This document shows positions 59,700 to 64,000 of a stretch of 64,000 bases of DNA, one piece after another. The stretch comes from Kitasatospora sp. MMS16-BH015 (GTDB lineage Bacteria > Actinomycetota > Actinomycetes > Streptomycetales > Streptomycetaceae): the NCBI RefSeq assembly GCF_002943525.1, contig NZ_CP025394.1, positions 2,480,001 to 2,544,000 on the forward strand, in the 5' to 3' direction. Position 1 is the stretch's first letter. Every line of letters starts with the position of its first letter. A model generated the notes under the pieces. That model did not search any database, was not told the origin of the DNA, and saw only the letters and a program-made list of their open reading frames with translations. The position numbers were made by a program, and so were the translations under genes.

Positions 59700-59800
59700 G
59701 CGGGCCTGATGCTGGTCGGCTGCTGGTCGGCGGGCCTGGTGCTGGTCGGCTGGCTGGTGCTGGTCGGCTGGGCTGGTGCTGGTCGGCTGGGCGGTGCCTG
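59700..59800. repeat. Imperfect tandem repeat (GCTGGTCGGCTGG units) before the MoxR gene
   Basis: About five imperfect copies of an 18-20-base unit containing GCTGGTCGGC fill most of the 180-base gap between the trypsin gene stop (59853) and the MoxR start (59673). No stop interrupts the MoxR frame through it. It may vary in length and could set spacing or mRNA structure within the operon. Confidence 0.75.
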
Positions 59801-59852
59801 CAGCCGGGGTGGCCGGGCGGATTCCGTTGAGCGGTGGCTCCGGGTCGAGCGG

Positions 59853-61718
59853 TCAGAGGTCGGCCGGGTCGACGGTGGGCCAGCCGGGTGGGCCGGATTC
59901 CGGTCGGCCCGGGTGCGGGCGGCCGGGGTCCGGCCCGCCGGAGTCGGCGGCCGGGCGGCGGGCGGTGGGGACGGTCCGGTAGGGGCGGTGCGGGCTGGGC
60001 AGCACCTCCGGGTCCTCCCAGAGCAGCACGAGGCCGTCCGCCCAGTGCGGAGCCTCGCTCTCCGCCGCCTGGTGGCGCAACTCCCGGACCCTGCTGGGCA
60101 GATCGGCCGGGGCTACGTCGGCCAGCTCCTCCGCCAGTCTGGCAAGGAACCGGCCGCTGCGGCAGGTGTCGACCCGGGCGTGGTCGTCCGGACAGGGCTG
60201 TACCGGCCAGATCACCGCCGGGGCACCGGCCTTGAGCGCGGCGGCCAGCAGCTCCTCGTACGGGCTGCCCTTGGGCGGGCCGCCCAGGGCGGGCAGCGGG
60301 AGCCGCTCGGGCGGGCGCAGCTGCTGGTAGAACCGCCGGCTGTCCGGCGACTCCTCGCAGGGCACCGGGTGCAGCTCGGTGCCCTGACTGCCGCGCAGGG
60401 CGGCCCACTTGAGCTCCAGCTGGCGGCGGTCGGCCGGGGCGGCCCGGCGCTGCTGGTCGGCCACCACCACGGCGTGGTCGGCGCCGAGCGGGCCGAAATC
60501 GCCCCGGCGGCGCGACCAGTCGTGCACCGGCAGGGTGAGCCACTTGCGCGGCAGGGCGAAGATGACCAGCTCGGTGGCGTCCTGGTCGAGCCGGCCGATC
60601 TCCTGGTCGATCTGGTCCCGGACGTACCCAGGCAGCCGGGGCCTGGGCACCGTGCCCGAGTGCGGTTCGCCGAGCACGCCGTCCCGGACGGTGGCCACCG
60701 TGACGTGGCACATCCCCGGCCCGGCCCCGCTCGGCGTGATCTCCACCAGCACCGGGCGCCACCGCCCGACCGGCGGGGCGGGCCGCCGGGCCGGTTCGCC
60801 GTCCGGCCAGCGGCGCAGCGCCTCGCGCAGCGGGCCGGGCCCGCTCGCGACGGCCACCCGGGCAGCGAACTCCCGGACGGGGTGCGGGCCTTCGGGCGGG
60901 TGCGGCACCTCGGCCAACAGGTACCAGGCGGCGTCCCAGAGCGTCTCGGGCCGCTGCGGCGGATCCGGGCAGCCGAGCGCGCCGACGGCCGCCCGGTAGA
61001 GCTCCAGCGGATCGGCGGGCGGCTCGAGCCCGGTCAGCAGCCGGCGCAGCTCGGCCACCGCCTCGGGGTGCACGGCCGCGCCGGGCAGCAGATCGGCGAG
61101 CTCCGGCACGTACCGGGCCAGCGCCTCGGCGGGCAGCATGTGGCCGAGCCGGACGGCCGGACGCCCCCGGTCGCCGGGCCCGCGCCAGAGGGTGTCCTGG
61201 GCGGCGGTGACCAGGCCCACCACCTCGCCGGTGGCGGCGATCACCACCGGCCCGCCGCTGAAGCCCGGCGAGAGCGGCATGCCGGTGCCCTCGTGCTCCA
61301 ACTGGACCAACTCCCCCGCGATCCTGAACCCGCCCCTGGTGGGCCGTACTTCACTACTCAGACCGACCTCGTGACCGGCCGGGAACCCGTAGGCCGCGAG
61401 CTGCGGAGCGCGCAGCCCGGCCCAGTCGTGCAGCGGCGCGAACCGCGCGGGCGCCGCCGCGTACCCGGGCAGCGGCTCGTCCAGCGCGAGCACCGCGAGG
61501 TCGCCGGTGCCGTCGCCGCGCCACGGGCCCCGGCGCAGCACGGTGGCGCCGAGCGGCGGAAACGCCGGGCGGTTGACCAGGGTCACGGTGGCCCGGGCGG
61601 TGCCGGCCACCACGTGGGCACAGGTGAGCACCCAGCGGTCGGTGACCAGCACCCCCGCGCCGGTGGTCGGGGTGGGGCCGCCGGTGGTGATCCGGGCCAG
61701 CCAGGAGACGTCCCGCAT
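59853..61718 (-). CDS. Trypsin-like protease with effector-associated and VMAP-C domains
   Basis: A 621-residue protein without a signal peptide, so intracellular. Trypsin-like domain at about 1-200 with the full triad: TCAHVV (His 35), GDLAVLALD (Asp 73), SPGFSGGPVV (Ser 154). About 215-300 is a helical region fitting an effector-associated domain, and about 330-570 a VMAP-C domain (RWRPVLVEITPSG, QDATELVIFALPRKWLTLPVHDW, APAVIWPVQPC). The tail is Pro/Gly-rich. This is the sensor/protease type of ternary conflict systems: on activation it could cut a partner. It starts 12 bases after the Trypco1 gene. Confidence 0.85.
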   Translation of the reverse strand: MRDVSWLARITTGGPTPTTGAGVLVTDRWVLTCAHVVAGTARATVTLVNRPAFPPLGATVLRRGPWRGDGTGDLAVLALDEPLPGYAAAPARFAPLHDWAGLRAPQLAAYGFPAGHEVGLSSEVRPTRGGFRIAGELVQLEHEGTGMPLSPGFSGGPVVIAATGEVVGLVTAAQDTLWRGPGDRGRPAVRLGHMLPAEALARYVPELADLLPGAAVHPEAVAELRRLLTGLEPPADPLELYRAAVGALGCPDPPQRPETLWDAAWYLLAEVPHPPEGPHPVREFAARVAVASGPGPLREALRRWPDGEPARRPAPPVGRWRPVLVEITPSGAGPGMCHVTVATVRDGVLGEPHSGTVPRPRLPGYVRDQIDQEIGRLDQDATELVIFALPRKWLTLPVHDWSRRRGDFGPLGADHAVVVADQQRRAAPADRRQLELKWAALRGSQGTELHPVPCEESPDSRRFYQQLRPPERLPLPALGGPPKGSPYEELLAAALKAGAPAVIWPVQPCPDDHARVDTCRSGRFLARLAEELADVAPADLPSRVRELRHQAAESEAPHWADGLVLLWEDPEVLPSPHRPYRTVPTARRPAADSGGPDPGRPHPGRPESGPPGWPTVDPADL

Positions 61719-61730
61719 CGGCGGCCGCCG

Positions 61731-62108
61731 TCAGGGGCGGTCGAGGTGGGGGCTCTCCCGTGCCGGTGCCCAGGTGAGTCTCACCGTCAGGTGCGCGTCG
61801 GCGGCGGTGCGGGCGATCAACGCGCCCGCCTCGGCGGAGAGTTTGACGCCGAACTCGATCTCCACCTCGTCCGGCGCGAGCACCCCGCCCCGGAAGACGG
61901 CCAGCGCCGATTCGGCGGCGGCCCGGGCACCGTCCAGCGCCTGCTCGAAGCTCTCCGCCGCCCGGGCCACCCCGGCCGCCGCGCCCGCCGCTCCCCGGCC
62001 CACCGGCTGCATGCCCTCGTACTCCGCCGCCCCGGGCGCGGCCCCCTCCACCCGGACCACCGCACCCCGGGCGGTCACGAATTCGGCGTACTCCGGGTAC
62101 TCCGGCAT
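61731..62108 (-). CDS. Trypsin-co-occurring domain 1 (Trypco1) protein
   Basis: A 125-residue protein. YPEYAEFVTARGAVVRVEG is a short sheet, then a long helix (AARAAESFEQALDGARAAAESAL), then APDEVEIEFGVKLSAEAGALIARTAADAHLTVRLTW, the characteristic Trypco1 / CU044_2847-type end. These small proteins are found beside trypsin-like proteases of conflict systems and may serve as adaptor or cleavage substrate. First gene of the four-gene operon. Confidence 0.82.
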   Translation of the reverse strand: MPEYPEYAEFVTARGAVVRVEGAAPGAAEYEGMQPVGRGAAGAAAGVARAAESFEQALDGARAAAESALAVFRGGVLAPDEVEIEFGVKLSAEAGALIARTAADAHLTVRLTWAPARESPHLDRP

Positions 62109-62217
62109 GACTCCACCAGCCCTTCGGACGGTCTGACGAAAGCTCAGCCGATGGTCGCACGGGAGGGCGCGCAGCGCACCGGTTCCGGCCGGTCCGTATC
62201 CGGATCGTCTCCGGGAG

Positions 62218-62564
62218 TCACCGTCGATCGCACCCATCGGCTCCCCCGCGCCTCCGGCTCCCCCTCCGGCTCCCCCTCGAGCGGCTGCTCGCCCCACCCT
62301 CGCGGGCAGCGGCTCCCGGCGGGTGATCGGACTGATCGAGGCCCGGGTCGCCGAACGGCTGCCCGCCCTGTCGGAGGCGCTGCGCCTGGAGCGGCTCGAC
62401 CTGGCCTCACCCTGCTCGGCGCCGCCCACGCCGACCGAGCCGCCCAGCAGTACCTCGACGGCGCCACCCCCCTCACCGCCGAACCGCTCTTCCTGGCCGA
62501 CCTGGCCGACCTGGCCGGGGCGGCGTGCGCGCTGCTCTGCGCGCCGGGACCGGACCTGCCCTGA
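62218..62564 (+). pseudogene. Frameshifted small helical-protein gene
   Basis: One frame reads RRVIGLIEARVAERLPAL and continues to RLERLDL near 62401; the next frame takes over with LTLLGAAHADRAAQQYLDG and runs to the stop at 62564. Codon use is strongly coding-like on both sides of the join. Restoring one G (CTGGCC to CTGGGCC) near 62403 gives one smooth protein tail. Upstream is Pro/Ser-rich low complexity and no clear start. No family recognised. It diverges from the Trypco1 gene and could be a lost part of that system. Confidence 0.5.
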
Positions 62565-62633
62565 TCCCCGGGGCCCGCCTTACGACCCCGTGACGTGAAC
62601 GCGCCCCGGGCTCTCGCGAACTGGAGCACCCCC

Positions 62634-62949
<316 letters not shown>

Positions 62950-63035
62950 GCGGCCCCACGTACTGCCGCCCGGCACCCGACCATCCCCCGATGGCCCGGC
63001 GCCGGGCGGCTCGTCCTTGCTCCGCCAGGTACCGG

Positions 63036-64000
<965 letters not shown>

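Noticed and set aside
59709..62564. A 951-codon plus-strand open frame across the conflict operon
   Set aside because: It is the antisense shadow of high-GC genes: composition is Arg/Gly/Pro/Ala-rich without any domain, while the minus strand has clear trypsin, MoxR and Trypco1 motifs. Only its last part belongs to a possible frameshifted gene.

Overview
The window is very GC-rich DNA with strong G/C bias at third codon positions, frequent GTG and TTG starts, stop/start overlaps of the ATGA and GTGA type, and typical actinomycete families (SigE-family sigma factors, LCP and L,D-transpeptidase wall enzymes, Pmt, Uma2, SAV_2336-type proteins, an LPxTG-anchored surface protein, a GH18 chitinase with dre-like sites). 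It looks like a chromosomal segment of a Streptomycetaceae member (Streptomyces or Kitasatospora). I see no tRNA, rRNA, CRISPR array or replication origin.

Layout. 0-6 kb: start of a zinc alcohol dehydrogenase (cut by the window edge), an M48 membrane protease, a methyltransferase, a nucleotidyltransferase, a Pro-rich membrane protein and an N-acetylmuramoyl-L-alanine amidase. 6-14.4 kb: a membrane protein, a glycosyltransferase / methyltransferase / toroid-protein operon, a KstR-like TetR regulator, an aldehyde dehydrogenase and a secreted toroid-repeat protein. 14.4-18 kb: a monooxygenase-fold protein, then an AT-richer foreign patch holding the 3' end of an rhs gene with an amidase-type tip, its probable immunity gene and an IS3-family element. 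18-33.5 kb: acyl-CoA ligase, ComB-like phosphatase, GNAT, an MFS pump fused to a MarR-like domain, a peptidoglycan-binding protein, a GDT1-type Mn exporter behind a yybP-ykoY (Mn2+) riboswitch, FetB-like permease, Pmt mannosyltransferase, PadR, MFS/MarR pair, SDR.

33.6-41 kb is a cell-envelope block: two SigE-family sigma factors, each translationally coupled to a single-pass membrane protein (one is an LCP enzyme), plus two L,D-transpeptidase-type proteins. 41-46.4 kb: chitinase, Uma2 nuclease, lipoprotein, DoxX, TetR with clear palindromic operators, DUF4267.

46.4-52.3 kb holds the most coherent metabolic island: KDPG aldolase, N-acyl-D-amino-acid deacylase and a D-threonine-aldolase/D-serine-dehydratase-fold PLP enzyme on the minus strand, diverging from a KDG-type kinase, an IclR regulator and RidA on the plus strand. 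Read together they make a route N-acetyl-D-glucosaminate to D-glucosaminate to 2-keto-3-deoxygluconate to KDPG to pyruvate plus glyceraldehyde-3-phosphate, that is, use of oxidised chitin/GlcNAc. The divergent promoter holds an IclR-like palindrome and a DasR (dre)-like site resembling those before the chitinase gene.

52.3-55.7 kb: MarC, AsnC and a tryptophan dioxygenase / kynureninase operon. 55.8-62.1 kb: a four-gene minus-strand operon of the NTP-dependent conflict-system type: Trypco1, trypsin-EAD-VMAP-C, MoxR AAA+ ATPase, and a SAV_2336 / degenerate caspase-like / TIR-like protein. The right end has a frameshifted ORF, an SDR scar and the 3' part of a choice-of-anchor A surface protein.
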